Positions 36,801 through 47,609 of a DNA stretch of 64,000 nt are shown one piece after another. The position numbers and the translations under genes are program-made. The notes below the pieces were generated by a model, which worked only from the letters and a program-made list of their open reading frames with translations, did not search any database and was not told where the DNA came from. Within the stretch, counting starts at the first letter, position 1, and each line of letters begins with the position of its first letter. This DNA is from Trichuris trichiura (lineage: Eukaryota; Nematoda; Enoplea; Trichinellida; Trichuridae): assembly GCA_037903355.1 (NCBI GenBank), contig JBAJFE010000014.1, positions 2,170,001-2,234,000 of the forward strand. The letters run 5' to 3'.

Positions 36801-39613
36801 CTATGGCATTGTCTGCTAGTGATGAACAAGTGAATGGACAGTAGGCTTAAGAAGGGATGGATATCTATTATTAACCAGTAAAAGACCATTTATAATTGCT
36901 CAGTTAGCATGAAATTTTTCGAATTACTGCCGCAGACGTTCTGTGATTGAAAATTTTAAGTGGTTAGTTCCACTGAAGTATCGAGAATTTCGTCTCGACG
37001 AATAAAAGGTATTCGCGTTCCATTCCTACCGATTATGTTCGTTCTTTCTTTGAAAGACATCTTTTCATACACGTATTGTTTCTTATCAATGAGAGCTATC
37101 AAGTTGAGAAAGAAATCCATCAATCTTAAAGCAGCCCTTGCTGTTCGAAAATAAGATTAATAAACAGGACATGTTTTTGAAAACTAGCTGCAAGAAAGTA
37201 AGAACACTTTACGAAGAAACTAATGAAAAATTTTTACAAGAGTTGAGCATTGCTTTTCAGTCAGATTAAGCGTCTGAAACTTAATAACTGTCTGAACAAA
37301 CTACTTTAAAGGAAAAACAAAAGTTTTATACTAGCATGTATGCGTGACTAAACGACTGCCGTTCAGCAAGAAGATATGAAATTTTGATGATACTTTTACG
37401 AAATCTTAAGCAGCGTGACAACAAGATTTAAACGTTTTACGCTTTTTCTGTCGTTGTTATTTAGGCGATATCCGCGTGAATGAAAACTCTGGTTTGATGG
37501 TGCCCCATATACTATTCGTGTCTGAACATAACCGAATTGCTGATAGGTTATACCACTTGAACAGCTTTTGGTCAGATGAGAAAATTTATCAAGTAAGAGG
37601 AAGGAAACACTGCTCCTTTAACCACAAAGACTGTACAGGAAACACGAAAGATCATTGGTGCAGTAATGCAACACATTACCTTTAAAGAATGGCTACCAAA
37701 AGTACTTGGAAACAAACTGATGGACAAGTACGGTTTGCAGTTGAAGAGTAACGGTTACTATGATGGTAGGATTATTCACAAAGGGCACTTTCATGAAAAG
37801 CTCCCTTAGGTTACGACCAGTTATGCGATGCTACCATAGCAAACGAATTTGCCACTGCTGCATTTCGTTTTGGCCATACGCTGATAAGAGAAGATTTTCT
37901 GCTCATCCATCCTCAACATCACAGTTTCGTTGACCAGATACGACTTAAGAACATGTTTTTCAATATAACTCCTCTGCAAGAGTATAATAGCGGCGGTGTA
38001 CAGCTTATAGCAGCTGGGTTGCTCCGCAGTCCGTCTATGGCCTTTGATCGCTATATAAATCAGGTAGTTACTAATAGATTTGAAAACAGGATGCTTTTGT
38101 ACGGGAGCGTGTGTTTTCATATTTAAAATATCTTTATTACGGATTCTCTCCCGTTGAGAAGTAAAATAAAAAGATTTTTTCTTCCTTCCGAAGCTTTCGG
38201 GTCTGCCGCGACCCGTCTTCAGCGGTTTAATGAAGTTTGTGGTGGTTACTGAGACGACAGAGACTCTCGTTTTAAACGTTAATAAGTGACGGAAGACAAA
38301 TGTTGTCTCAGTAACCAGCACAAACTTCATTGGACCGCTGAAGACGGGTCGCGGCAGACCCGAAAGCTTCGGAAGGAAGAAAAAATCTTTTTTATTTTAC
38401 TTCTCAACGGGAGAGAATCCGTAATAAAGATATTTTCAATATGAGTTACTAATAGATGCAAAAAACAGCTGTCCTAAAGGTTAAGTCAACTTGCTTACCC
38501 TTAGTCTGCCTACTTGCAGGATTTGAGAAATCACCTATTCGAATTCAAAGAAACACCGTTTTCTGGCATGGACTTACCTGCACTAAATATTCAGCGAGCA
38601 AGAGATCATGGTATTCCGGGATATAATGCGTATCGTCAACTCTGTGGACTTCCGAAGGCAAAGCATTTCACTGATTTGGTAGATAGTATGGATGATGACG
38701 CTGTTCGTGCATTCAGCAATCTTTACCAGTAATCTTCAATAAAAAATGGAAGGAGAAAAAATCTTTATCCGGCATTTTTAGCCATGTTGATGACATAGAT
38801 CTCTTCCCAGGGTTGATCTCTGAGCGTTCTTTGCCGGGAGCATTAGTCGGTCCAACGCTCGGCTGCATTATTGGAGAGCAAATGAAAAAATTAAGAAACT
38901 GTGACCGTTTCTGGTACGAAAACAACATACCTGAAAACAGGTTTACTCCAGGTAATTATGAATCATATGACGAAGGCATTTTTCAGCTGACCTGACCTTC
39001 AAAAATTTAGGCCAACTAGCAGAGATTCGTAAGACTTCCCTGGCCGGTATTATCTGCAATAACATGGACAGAGTAAAAAAAATTCAACCTCGAGCATTTG
39101 ACATACCGGATAACCTCATGTAGCAAGCATTTCGACAGTCGTTATCTTTTTTTACCGATATTTTTACAGGAACGCGGAAGTTGACTGCAACAGCGTGCGC
39201 CAAGTTGATTTAAGTAAATGGTTAGACAGAAGTAAGCGAGTATTACTGTATCAGTGAATTCAGATGTTGTTGATTTCGGAAAATCATAGAATTTTGTATC
39301 GTACAACACCATGTAATCAACATTGGCAAAACAAAATCAATCAGCCCTTGCGTATCGTGTACTTGCACCAGTTACGGCGTAAGGAAAAGCGAAAGCGAGG
39401 TACCTACTGCATTCACTTCACAAATTTAAATTTTAGGGCTACTGTCAAGCAAAGCGCATAGAAAACTGTGACGCACTAATGAATCGGTATTTAATCACTG
39501 AAGTACAAGAAGACACTGCCTGCGTTATTCAATGCTCAGGATCCATTCTCAAGAAGCTTAATCACCAAACCAAGGGTGTGAAATCACGGTCAGAAGACAG
39601 GTTTACATTATGA
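33835..39613 (+). CDS. animal haem peroxidase with intact active site (5' exons not found)
   Basis: The exons join in phase: 33835-34073, 34128-34301, 35089-35262, 35312-35518, 37465-37592, 37639-37765, 37810-38063, 38520-38728, 38782-38951, 39011-39119, 39170-39239 and probably 39437-39613 (alternative stop at 39255-39257). The product is a typical secreted or extracellular peroxidase. It reads [10 protein letters not shown], then [12 protein letters not shown] with haem-linking Asp and distal His at 34268-34273. It continues with [10 protein letters not shown] and GDIRVNEN, giving catalytic Arg 37473 and haem-linking Glu 37482. FRFGHT has the proximal His at 37875. [24 protein letters not shown] and DRFWYE follow. 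The last exon adds a Cys-bearing tail. The start of the first listed exon could also be 33846. No signal peptide or prodomain exon is visible upstream, so the gene is 5'-incomplete as read. It shares several intron positions with the upstream paralogue. Two foldback elements sit in its introns. Confidence 0.85.
36108..36262. mobile_element. foldback element F, inside a peroxidase intron
   Basis: ATTCAATAAATTTTATTT (36113 onward) is mirrored by AAATAAAATTTATTGAAT ending near 36256. Between them are two degenerate cores: 36137-36164 (- strand) and 36201-36229 (+ strand, ATGATGA-CGGGTC-7 nt-GACCC-TAAA). The stem still pairs perfectly although flanking core bases have decayed. Confidence 0.65.
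38080..38443. mobile_element. foldback element E, inside a peroxidase intron
   Basis: A perfect 14-bp direct repeat, AGTTACTAATAGAT, flanks the insertion at 38066-38079 and 38444-38457. A 38-nt one-sided tail (38080-38117, with ACAGGATGCTTTTGTACGGG) precedes near-identical inverted arms, about 38118-38235 and 38325-38443. Cores are at 38195-38222 (- strand) and 38338-38365 (+ strand, CTGAAGA-CGGGTC-6 nt-GACCC-GAAA). The arms are almost identical, so the insertion is young. It begins 16 nt after the exon end at 38063 and leaves the splice donor intact. Confidence 0.85.
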
Positions 39614-39941
39614 TGCCGAGCACGTCAATCAATGACATTTGAAAGCGGGAAATCGTGAATTCATCATCCGCTGTACTCACTCTGTGATAAACTGAATTTA
39701 GCGAAGGTCTTAAGGTCACATAAGTGATTATTATGGCTTCTTCAGCTTCGCAAATAAATAGCCAATTTCAGTTGTACACTTAGTGTCAGTAAACTTCTGC
39801 ATCTCTTCTGCAAATTCCAGGTGATCACGTGCAAATCTAGCCGCTGCGTACACATTAGTAAACTTGACCAGCAGATAAACATTTTCATCTTGCCATTTTC
39901 ACGCATAAATTTCAAAAATTATAACCAGATTAATTCCTTAT

Positions 39942-41016
39942 CTACATAGGCCAAAAGTCATTGTCAGCAAACAGTTTTTTCAGTGGAAAGCTGTTCTGGA
40001 AGTTTTCATAAACTCGAACATTACAATAACAGAGTTTCAAACCAGCGGCTGAGCAGAAACCAAGTGTAGGACGACAGTGTGCGGGAAATTCTACGTACAC
40101 TTTCAGGGAAGTTGGCGTGACGCTTGCAAGAGCAGAAAGTAGGCTTCCTGCAATGCTGCTTGTATCAGCGTAGACTGGAGTAAAGCGACAGCTGGCTCCT
40201 TCTACGCACATACGTACTACTCCGTAACCGTGAACCTGCTGAGGCTCATTTTCACCTATTGCCACTGCTGCAGATATGAAGCCATTTCCTTCTAGCCAAG
40301 CTTTGGTAAATAAGCTACGTCGTGGCGCTTTGAAGAATTCATAAACTTTATCATCGTAAGCTAAAACTTTGCTTAGCATCACAGAATCCATTGGATTGCA
40401 TCTGTTTAAAAAAGTAAAGATGAAACGTAAGCTATATTAAATACGCAGTAACTGTTAACTCTGATAGCAAAAACATCGATACATGCCTGGTGAAAGTACG
40501 GATCAAAATCCCACGAGGCGCCTGGGTCATACAAGAATGGGCACAGATATTACCATAGAATCCAAGCTGCTTGTGGGAGAAGTAGACGCGTCGCGTATTG
40601 TAGTAATTCAGCATTATCTGATTACGATTGCCGCTACAGCTTTTTGAGGATGGCAGTAGGTTCAGCACCCTTCCGAATAACTTGTTCTGGCGAAACCTGG
40701 GAAGCACAATTCCCAGATGCTGCCATTGAAGCTCTTCATTGACCATGTTGTATGATACAAGGCCAACAGGTGTGGCCGTGTTTTGTTCCTCGATTAAAAA
40801 TATCGTGCTAGGCGATGTTTCTAAATAGATTTTCCAGTTGGAAATCCCAATGTCGAAGAAAACAGAATTAGTTAATCTATCCAGCGCGGACAGATCATCT
40901 GCATTGGTGCTGCATGGGCGAACTCGGAACTGACCAGTGCCGATGCTCATAGAGTGCCTTTCTTTCAGATCCACGAACGCCATCAGTTTGAGAAAAGGAA
41001 ATGAACTGCCAAACAT
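39942..41016 (-). CDS. GNAT-family N-acetyltransferase, nematode DUF1248 / Acetyltransf_18 type
   Basis: Two exons, 41016-40460 and 40401-39942 (phase 2, 58-bp intron, acceptor TTTAAACAG), give about 338 aa. The ATG at 41016 has an in-frame stop directly upstream. The first half is GNAT-like: FRVRPCSTNADDLSALDRL, then FLIEEQNTATPVGLVSYNMV and LQWQHLGIVLPRFRQNKLFG, where the last resembles the acyl-CoA-binding strand and loop. The second half is the YitH/HolE-type module: GYGVVRMC, FTPVYAD, AGSLLSALAS, VYVEFPAHCRPTLGFCSAAGLKL, and the C-terminal LFADNDFWPM. Such proteins are numerous in nematodes; substrates are mostly unknown and amino-acid or small-amine acylation is a guess. The donor GA|GTTAAC is weak, but it is the only one that keeps the frame. 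Confidence 0.8.
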
Positions 41017-41408
41017 TCATATGGCCTTTTTTGCTATATTTACTTGCGGTGAGGTTGGATAAGACTAAGTTGCGTTATTGTAATTTCCGGTCAAACAATG
41101 TTTCTTAGTTGCACATGAATGGACCATTGAGACTTCTCTGTTTGAGCAACCATCACTGGTAGGCGTAAACGGTTTTATAGCTAATGAAACAGTAATAGCA
41201 CAGAACTTTTATCAGCAAGGGCGTGTCAAGGTACCTCCGTTTCTTTTTGATGCAACCTCGCTTCAGTTGCTCGCGATTAGAAGTCAGATGTTCTTAGCAA
41301 CAGTTAGTGCTGAGTGGCAGGACTTACAGTATTCAACTTTTAAGTTTAGTTTCAAACGGTTACTTCAGAATGATTGCTTTCAGGTTTACAGCATCCCGAG
41401 AGTATATA
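41017..41408. other. short intergenic stretch
   Basis: Between the GNAT start codon and the Tigger terminus I see no gene or clear regulatory signal beyond an A/T-rich 5' flank. Confidence 0.4.
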
Positions 41409-42390
41409 CAGTCGGCCCTCGTTATCCGCGCAGATTCTATACAACGCTGTCTGTCCAGCGTGAAACAGTGACATCATGTTTTCACAAAAGCATGCGCACC
41501 GCTGGCCGGCATTATAGTTGCACTAGTGTCGTTGCATGCCTGTGGGGCAGCATGATCATCTGCGCGGGCTAAGTCCATCGATGAGAATGTCATGGACGCA
41601 GTGAAGATTGCCAAGGAGTTGGGAGGTTAAAGTTTCTCCGACATGATAGAAGATGATAGAAGACGATCTTATCTTTCATAATGAATTGGCTTTAATTACA
41701 GAGTCCAAGTCCCATCGAAGAAACGTTTATTTCTCCGGAGCTTTCGGGTCGAACGAAACCTCTCTTCAGCGGTCATAAGTTGGATGTTACGTCATCTTGT
41801 ATTATACGCGGTAGTACACGAGATAAAGCCTAGAACAGTCAGTGGTTGCTGGAAGCGTTTGTGGGGAGACGCAGTCACTGAATGAGAGGACTTAGGTGCC
41901 ATCGACGAGGAGGTCGTGGACATAGTGAATGTTGCCAAGAAGTTGCGAGGTAAGGGTTTTTCCGACATGATAGAAGATGATATCAAGGAGCACATAGAAG
42001 ATTGTGGAGAACCGTCCACCAACGAGGAACTCGATTAAGTGATGCAATCACCTACGGGCAGCGACGACGACGTTACGGAAGATACAGGAGCTTAAACACG
42101 CTGCATAAGCTTGCCAGTATTTTCCGGCAAGCGCAGGTCCTAAAGGATATGATTGCTGAATACAGTCCATCCATGGAACGTCGCATCATGGTTACACGAG
42201 GAATAACGGCTTCGTTGAAACCGCTACAAGATTTATTCGATGGAGCTAAGAAAAGGGAGAGACAGTTTTCTATAACAGTGTTTTTAAGCACAGTGTCTAA
42301 GCTCCGGCAGCTGCAGAGTCCTAACATTTTAAGGCGAGACGTTTCGCTACCAACAAGTTTAAGAACCCTAGGATTAGCCGGTCTCTAGAA
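41409..42390 (+). mobile_element. decayed Tigger/pogo (Tc1-mariner superfamily) element
   Basis: The left terminus CAGTCGGCCCTCGTTATCCG at 41409 is the typical Tigger start. Downstream are remnants of the transposase C-terminus. One frame at about 41573-41650 reads SIDENVMDAVKIAKELGG, then a stop, then FSDMIEDD. A second partly duplicated frame at about 41890-42035 reads EEVVDIVNVAKKLRGKGFSD and IKEHIEDCGEPSTNEELD. A third, at about 42095-42300, reads QVLKDMIAEYSPSMERR then DLFDGAKKRERQFSITVF. This order (acidic helix, then a K/R-R-x-Q-x-x-I tail) fits pogo/Tigger transposases. Stops and frameshifts are frequent and no DDE domain or right terminus is visible. A solo foldback arm has inserted between the first and second remnants. 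Confidence 0.7.
41695..41785 (-). mobile_element. solo arm of foldback family inserted in the Tigger relic
   Basis: CTCCGGAGCTTTCGGGTCGA...TCTTCAGCGG is the family core on the - strand (41742-41769, CTGAAGA ... GAAA) with a partly decayed stem. Confidence 0.65.
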
Positions 42391-44593
42391 GATTTGCGCC
42401 CACCTACAGAAAGTGGATAAATTGTCTGATTCCTAATGCGCCAAACGTTTCTGCCGTAGACGTTTTGTTCTATGTGGACGTGTTCTATCTGATGTTCAGA
42501 TTTCTGCTTAAGTGCGCCTATGTATTTTACCATTTCCCCTGCTCTGTACCCATTCCGCGCACCAGTGCATCACTTAGCTAATTAAAGCAAGGCGGTTTCC
42601 ACTAGTTTAGAGAAAGAAAATCTTACTTTCATCCTTTCTTGTTACTAGTGGCCTGAGCACCGATGACAGGCCCCATTGGACAAGCGCAGTCTCTTTGATG
42701 TGCTTAGGCTAGCGCTACCGCCCTCTATCATATCTACATCAGGTATTATATCAAGTAGTACCATAAGCTCAGCGACTATGAATGAAGAGAAATAGGCTAT
42801 CAGAGAAATATGGAAGCGTACAGATTTATGCTGAAACTGCTGTCGCACAACATCAACCAGAGGGGACCCCATTTGTTAGCAGACTAACTTGTCGACGTTC
42901 GGTTCCATGGAGGTAACCGAGGAAAGCAGATGTAGCATATGAGCAATTGTAGGCAACTACGATTCTTCGTCACGAGATTTGTGTCCACATTAAATTCATG
43001 TTCCAAGAGAAACCATGACGAGAGACATAAGAATAATTTTTTCATCACAGCTCACTTTGCAGGCTATGGGACTGGCATTTATTCTTGGAGCGATAACTAA
43101 TGAGATCCTTCTGCCAACCTGGGTTTTAGTAGGCGTTAGATCGCAAATCCAAGAGCTCTTTCTGCATGGAGATTTCCTTCCGAACATTCCTAAACAGGCT
43201 GCTCAAATGGTACCTTCAATTAGACGCCCTGTTCAGTATCACTGGTTTAATTTAACACTCAGGCTTAGTCGCGTAGTCATAGGAAACACACTTTTCAGAA
43301 ACGCCTCCGGTGTTTGCGTCTCTCATGTTAAAAACAGCAAGCTGGTAATAGTGCACACTTTTATTACTTAGGAAATTTAGTTTTCCAGTTCCAGTTTAAA
43401 GTTGTGAGTTTCGAATGTCGAAAGCCTGTTAATCATAAATGTTACCAGCGGTTTGCAGCAGCTTAAAAAATCAGCATACAAAAACGACGATGGGCTTCGT
43501 CTTTAAAATGCACTTAAGAATGGGTCGTCCTCGTTATCATGTTTCTCGTACGTTGACTATAGGGTGTTTTTTAACTAAATTATGGGTTCTCGCAATCAAA
43601 GCAACTATAATGCTGCCAAGTGTGCTGCATCTTGTAAAGACTGTGAAGCTTTCTGCAGTCTCTGATCAAACCAACTGAATAGCAGTGCGCGGTCACTACC
43701 ACCGACACTATTCTTATGAAAAGCAACAAATTTTCAACTTTTCTAGAGTGATCCCTATCTTTGGAAAACACAGTTGCCAACTATAAGCAGGCATGAAGGA
43801 TTTCTTAGAAGTCATCAGAAGGAAAAACTTGAAAGTTGTCATTCTAAAAACTGTTCAATGAAACCTGGGATTCGTTTCACATTACAGAACCGATAACTTG
43901 ACGACGCGCGGACATAGTGATAAATGGAGTGAACAGAGAGGTAACACCGAAATTTCTATTCTTTCCAGAACAATGCCAAAGCACTGCGCAGCAGACGGAC
44001 TATGCGCAACAAAGGACACGAAGTATACACGGTAGCTCTCATTGTCACAGGCTCGGCTGGTTCAAAAGAGAAGCGCCAGACCTTTCTCAGTGACAGTCTT
44101 AACCTCCACATCAACAACGAAATCGTGTCCGCCCCCTTGAAATAATTCATTCCGCCGCCCACTGCAATACACAAAATTCAGCGCTGCGTAAAATTTAACA
44201 TGGCATTGCAATGTGAACTTAAGATTCCAAAATATCGTTTCAGCGGCAGAAAAAGGCTTTTTCGGACTATCAAACGAAAACACTGACTAGCATGTGTTCT
44301 GTTAATTTGGTGGTTAAATCAGCCACCTAACTACAAACAGCATCCTTTCCATTATGATTCTACTACTATACGATTCAGTCAGCATTTTCACTAGCATTAT
44401 GCAGCAAAGCTATCAAAAAATAAATGCGTGCGCACTAAAACTGATGAGATAAATGCTTGGTAAACACTGTTGACGCAGTAGCAAAGAAGATGACAACTTA
44501 CATGTGTAACAATCCTCTATCTTTGACCTTTCCCTAGTGGAATCAGCTGCCCAGCAGCGTAAACGCAGACATGAAATGACAACTTAATGGCAG
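42391..44593. other. stretch without a firm gene
   Basis: No recognised domain. The only frame worth noting is 43015-43371 (listed separately). The frames at 43956-44283 on the - strand are longer than most but have no motif or splice support. Confidence 0.4.
43015..43371 (+). CDS. possible exon of a small membrane protein
   Basis: The ATG has good context (AAACCATGA). The frame is open for 118 codons. A hydrophobic segment (LTLQAMGLAFILGAITNEIL) is followed by LPTWVLVGVRSQIQE, a long loop and a second mildly hydrophobic stretch. The hydrophobic segment followed by PTWVLV...HG weakly recalls the first loop of nematode Clc-like/claudin-type proteins. I could not find partner exons with matching phase, and chance is a real possibility. 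Confidence 0.25.
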   Translation: MTRDIRIIFSSQLTLQAMGLAFILGAITNEILLPTWVLVGVRSQIQELFLHGDFLPNIPKQAAQMVPSIRRPVQYHWFNLTLRLSRVVIGNTLFRNASGVCVSHVKNSKLVIVHTFIT

Positions 44594-44600
44594 TATAAAA
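44594..44600 (+). promoter_or_regulatory. TATA box of the Kunitz gene
   Basis: TATAAAA lies 47 bp upstream of the ATG at 44647, which is suitable spacing for a short 5' UTR. Confidence 0.6.
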
Positions 44601-44646
44601 GAAGAGAGCAAATTGTATTAGCCACTCTCCCAATTGGGTTACAGCA

Positions 44647-45698
44647 ATGGCAGTGAAACTTCTGTATGCACTCTTTTTCTTCCTACCATTGGCCGCGTTA
44701 GAAACAGTGAACGGAGGACTACGACCTGGTAAGTGCAAGAGAAAGCACAACTTGGGGAGTCACTAATCATACTTGCAGTTGTTATCCAAAGTGAGACCAA
44801 AGATTCATCGGTATGCCAACTTCAACCAGACGCTGGGCCGTGCCGTGCGGCACATCACCAGTGGTATTACAACATTACATTAGGCGAATGTGCAGTGTTC
44901 GTTTACGGTGGTTGCGAAGGCAACGGGAACAGATTTGAAGAAAAGGAAACCTGCAACGGACTGTGCGTCAAGCAGGGAAAGAAGGATCCATGCAAACAGC
45001 CCTTGGACGTTGGTCCGTGTATGGCAGCAGTAAATAGATGGTACTATGTTGAAAAAACGAACAATTGTCAGCAGTTCATTTACGGAGGATGCCAAGGAAA
45101 TGAAAACAATTTTGAGACAAAAGAAGAATGCGAAGCAAAATGCGTCAAAAAACAAAAACCATCGACACCGTCTGGCAGTTGTATGCAACCAAGTGATACT
45201 GGCCCTTGCAGAGCACGTCATACAAGATGGTTCTTTGACTTTGACGAACGAAAGTGTAAGAAATTTATCTACGGCGGTTGTGAAGGAAACTCAAACAACT
45301 TCGAGAGCAAACAGGAGTGTGAAGAAAAATGTTTGGAAGAGCTGAAGTCATTTGGCATATGCGGTCAACCAGCAGAGATTGGTAACTGCCGGGCTAAGCA
45401 GCAGAAATGGTTCTTCAATCCACGAACTCGAAAGTGTGAATCATTCCACTACGGCGGATGTGGCGGTAATTCGAATAATTTCGACAGCAAGCAGCAGTGT
45501 GAAACGTTTTGCCTCGATGAGCTGACGTGCAATCAGAAAATGGACGCTGGGCCTTGTAGAGGCTCTTTCCAAATGTGGTACTTCAACCGAGACGGCAAGA
45601 AATGTGAACCGTTCACCTATGGCGGTTGTGAAGGGAACTCCAACCGATTCGAAACTAAAGCAGCGTGCGAAAAGAAATGCAACAGAAGGCAACGTTGA
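44647..45698 (+). CDS. secreted protein with five Kunitz (BPTI) domains
   Basis: Two exons, 44647-44728 and 44779-45698 (phase 1, 50-bp intron), give 333 aa. The signal peptide is MAVKLLYALFFFLPLAALE. Five Kunitz domains of exactly 51 residues from first to last Cys lie at about 40-90, 99-149, 162-212, 222-272 and 278-328. Each keeps the six cysteines and the YGGC-x-GN-x-NxF signature. Linkers are only 5-12 residues. The P1 residue after the second Cys is Arg in domains 1, 3, 4 and 5 (GPCR or GNCR) and Met in domain 2 (GPCM). Trypsin-like proteases are therefore the expected targets of four domains and elastase- or chymotrypsin-like ones of the second (inference from BPTI rules). There is no membrane anchor. 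A TATA box and an AATAAA flank it closely. Likely an extracellular serine-protease inhibitor; a matrix or cuticle role is also possible. Confidence 0.93.
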
Positions 45699-45801
45699 GT
45701 TAATGTTGATAGGAAGTGTTGTTGTGTTTTGCAAATGATTGTTAGATCGTCCAAGTGAAAGTTGAGCAGTTCCGCAATTGTGTTTCAATCAGTACATTTT
45801 A

Positions 45802-45807
45802 AATAAA
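45802..45807 (+). terminator. polyadenylation signal of the Kunitz gene
   Basis: AATAAA about 105 nt after the stop codon, in ACATTTTAAATAAAACTTGAC. Confidence 0.6.
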
Positions 45808-46297
45808 ACTTGACTTTACACAACGAAATATGCACCGTCAGAAACATCATAATACTGAGAGTGGAGCTACCCTACCGTGTAAGAAGGATGAGAAGAGAGG
45901 TCTAAAGAAGGTATCAAAATTTGTGAGCTTGTAGTTTCTGACATACGAAGTCGCTGAGTTTGCTGCAATGACCGTAGTTGATTGGTGAATTGTGATTTGA
46001 ATGAGAAGGACGGTGCCGGAATTATGTGCCTAATTTATTGAGCTTGAGGTCAGCCTTCGATGTCGTTTTTTGCAACGCATTAAATCGCGCCTGTCAGTGA
46101 AATGTAATCGCTCTTGATGGTACAGGGATGAAACGGTTAATGCGCAGATTCCTGCATCCCAACAGCATTTGACATTCTGTGAGACGTTTTAAGAATACCA
46201 AAGTAAACTGAAAGCGATTATTAGAAATAGTCTCGGAGTGAAATAAGATGATAAAATAAAGGTAAAACAGCAAAGAAAAAAATAAATCCATGTAAAG
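45808..46297. other. intergenic, no gene seen
   Basis: Nothing recognisable between the Kunitz poly(A) site and the hAT-like terminus at 46298. Confidence 0.4.
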
Positions 46298-47298
46298 CAT
46301 AGGTTCTCAAACTTTTTCACTCCATCGCCCTCCCCCCATGGGAAAATTTTGTGGAAAAGACTTTCACTCCGGTCGTCTTCGATGGCCTCTCTGCCCTCCT
46401 TGAAACGCTTTATGCACTCGTAGACAACGGATTCAGATGCTGCACTCCTTCTGTAAACCTGCTGCAACGATTGAATAATCGTTTTCGGCTGCCAACTAAG
46501 CTTGGATAGAAATTTAATGTTAGCTCTGACCTCAAAATGAAGATTTTCCATATCATGAAAAAAGCGATTACTTTAGGAGCTACCTGCTTGTAACACACTG
46601 GCGTAGCGTCGGATTAGGCTCCCTCTCCTTACAAGGCCGAAGATAATGGAGATAAGATTAAACATTTTTTGACTCATCGGTTGGCGTCCTGTTAGACACT
46701 GCACCGCCTTCCCGGGAACCTTCTGAGCATCCCTCGTATTTAGTGATGAAAGAGTTCAGCGAACGACTGAGCTAACCACGATTGCTCATGACCATAGTGA
46801 GTAACAAAACTAAAAGGAAATCTGCTTGCTCTGATGATTCCACAGTGTCAGAACATTTTTCAATCATTAGACATACTTTTACTGAGGAAAATTGAAAGCG
46901 CATAGACAAGGAAAACTTTATTGCGAATTGGAAATTCGAAATATAAGTTTGCTAATTTACAATAATAAGATTAGGCACACAGGGAATGAAATCTTCAGAA
47001 CATGATTTTGATTATTTGAAAGCTAATGCAACCATTCAGAGACCAATAGCGCTTTGCTTCACCAGTATTTTTCAACGTGAACAGCAATAATGAAACGTAA
47101 AGAAGTGCTATCGCCTGTGTGAACGATCAGCATTCTTATGTCGGTCTCTCTGATAGCCCTCCTGCGCTAGGGGTAATTCTACCAGAGTTTCTCTCGTCTG
47201 ATTTCCAGCGACCCGCACGGGGTTCCCATCGCCTCCCCCTCCCCCGTGCTCTCTTATCGCGCTCTAGAGGGCGACATCGCCCACTTTGAGAACCTATG
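46298..47298. mobile_element. hAT-like element (inverted termini CATAGGTTCTCAAA)
   Basis: CATAGGTTCTCAAACTTTTT at the left is mirrored by TTTGAGAACCTATG ending 47298. Both ends then run into C-rich blocks (ATCGCCCTCCCCCC and CGCCTCCCCCTCCCCC). Such 'GGTTCTCAAA' termini followed by CCCC tracts are typical of hAT-type non-autonomous elements. I could not confirm an 8-bp target duplication. It contains a mariner N-terminal remnant. Confidence 0.6.
46360..46551 (-). pseudogene. mariner-family transposase N-terminal (HTH) fragment
   Basis: The frame reads VRANIKFLSKLSWQPKTIIQ, then LQQVYRRSAASESVVYECIK and RFKEGREAIEDDRSES. This is the paired helix-turn-helix start of mariner (Mos1/SETMAR-like) transposases: R-x-NIKF, a Y-x-x-x-A/S-x-S helix, and W/I-x-x-F-KEGRE-S/A-x-EDD. 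Similarity stops after about 64 codons and no DDD domain follows, so this is a relic. Confidence 0.7.
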
Positions 47299-47609
47299 AT
47301 CTGTTGCAGCGAAATCTTTGAAATCTACTTCTTCAATCTCTGCTTCGCGAGTCAGACTATCAGGTCAGAGCTCGACATTTTCATGGTCTCTGACGAATCC
47401 AGCACTCCTGAAGCACTTCTTTATTGCCTCTGGTTGAATCATATTCCAGGAAGAGCTGATCCAAAGTACAGTGTCCAGAGCATTAATGGACGTAGCAATC
47501 GAAGTCGCTCCCGCAGCTGAGCTGGTGATTTCTGCTTTGCTAATGACCCACTGTAGAAGCTGGGTCTAGTATTTCGTTTTGAATGTCTTGATCACTCCGC
47601 AGTCTAGTG

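Noticed and set aside
37821..38330. 169-codon - strand frame
   Set aside because: It is antisense to a peroxidase exon and then runs through one arm of foldback element E; no independent support.
42645..42872. 75-codon - strand frame after the Tigger relic
   Set aside because: No match to any domain I know; could be further transposon debris, but nothing shows it.
45046..45345. Alternative + strand frame within the Kunitz exon
   Set aside because: Out of frame with the five well-formed Kunitz domains; a shadow.
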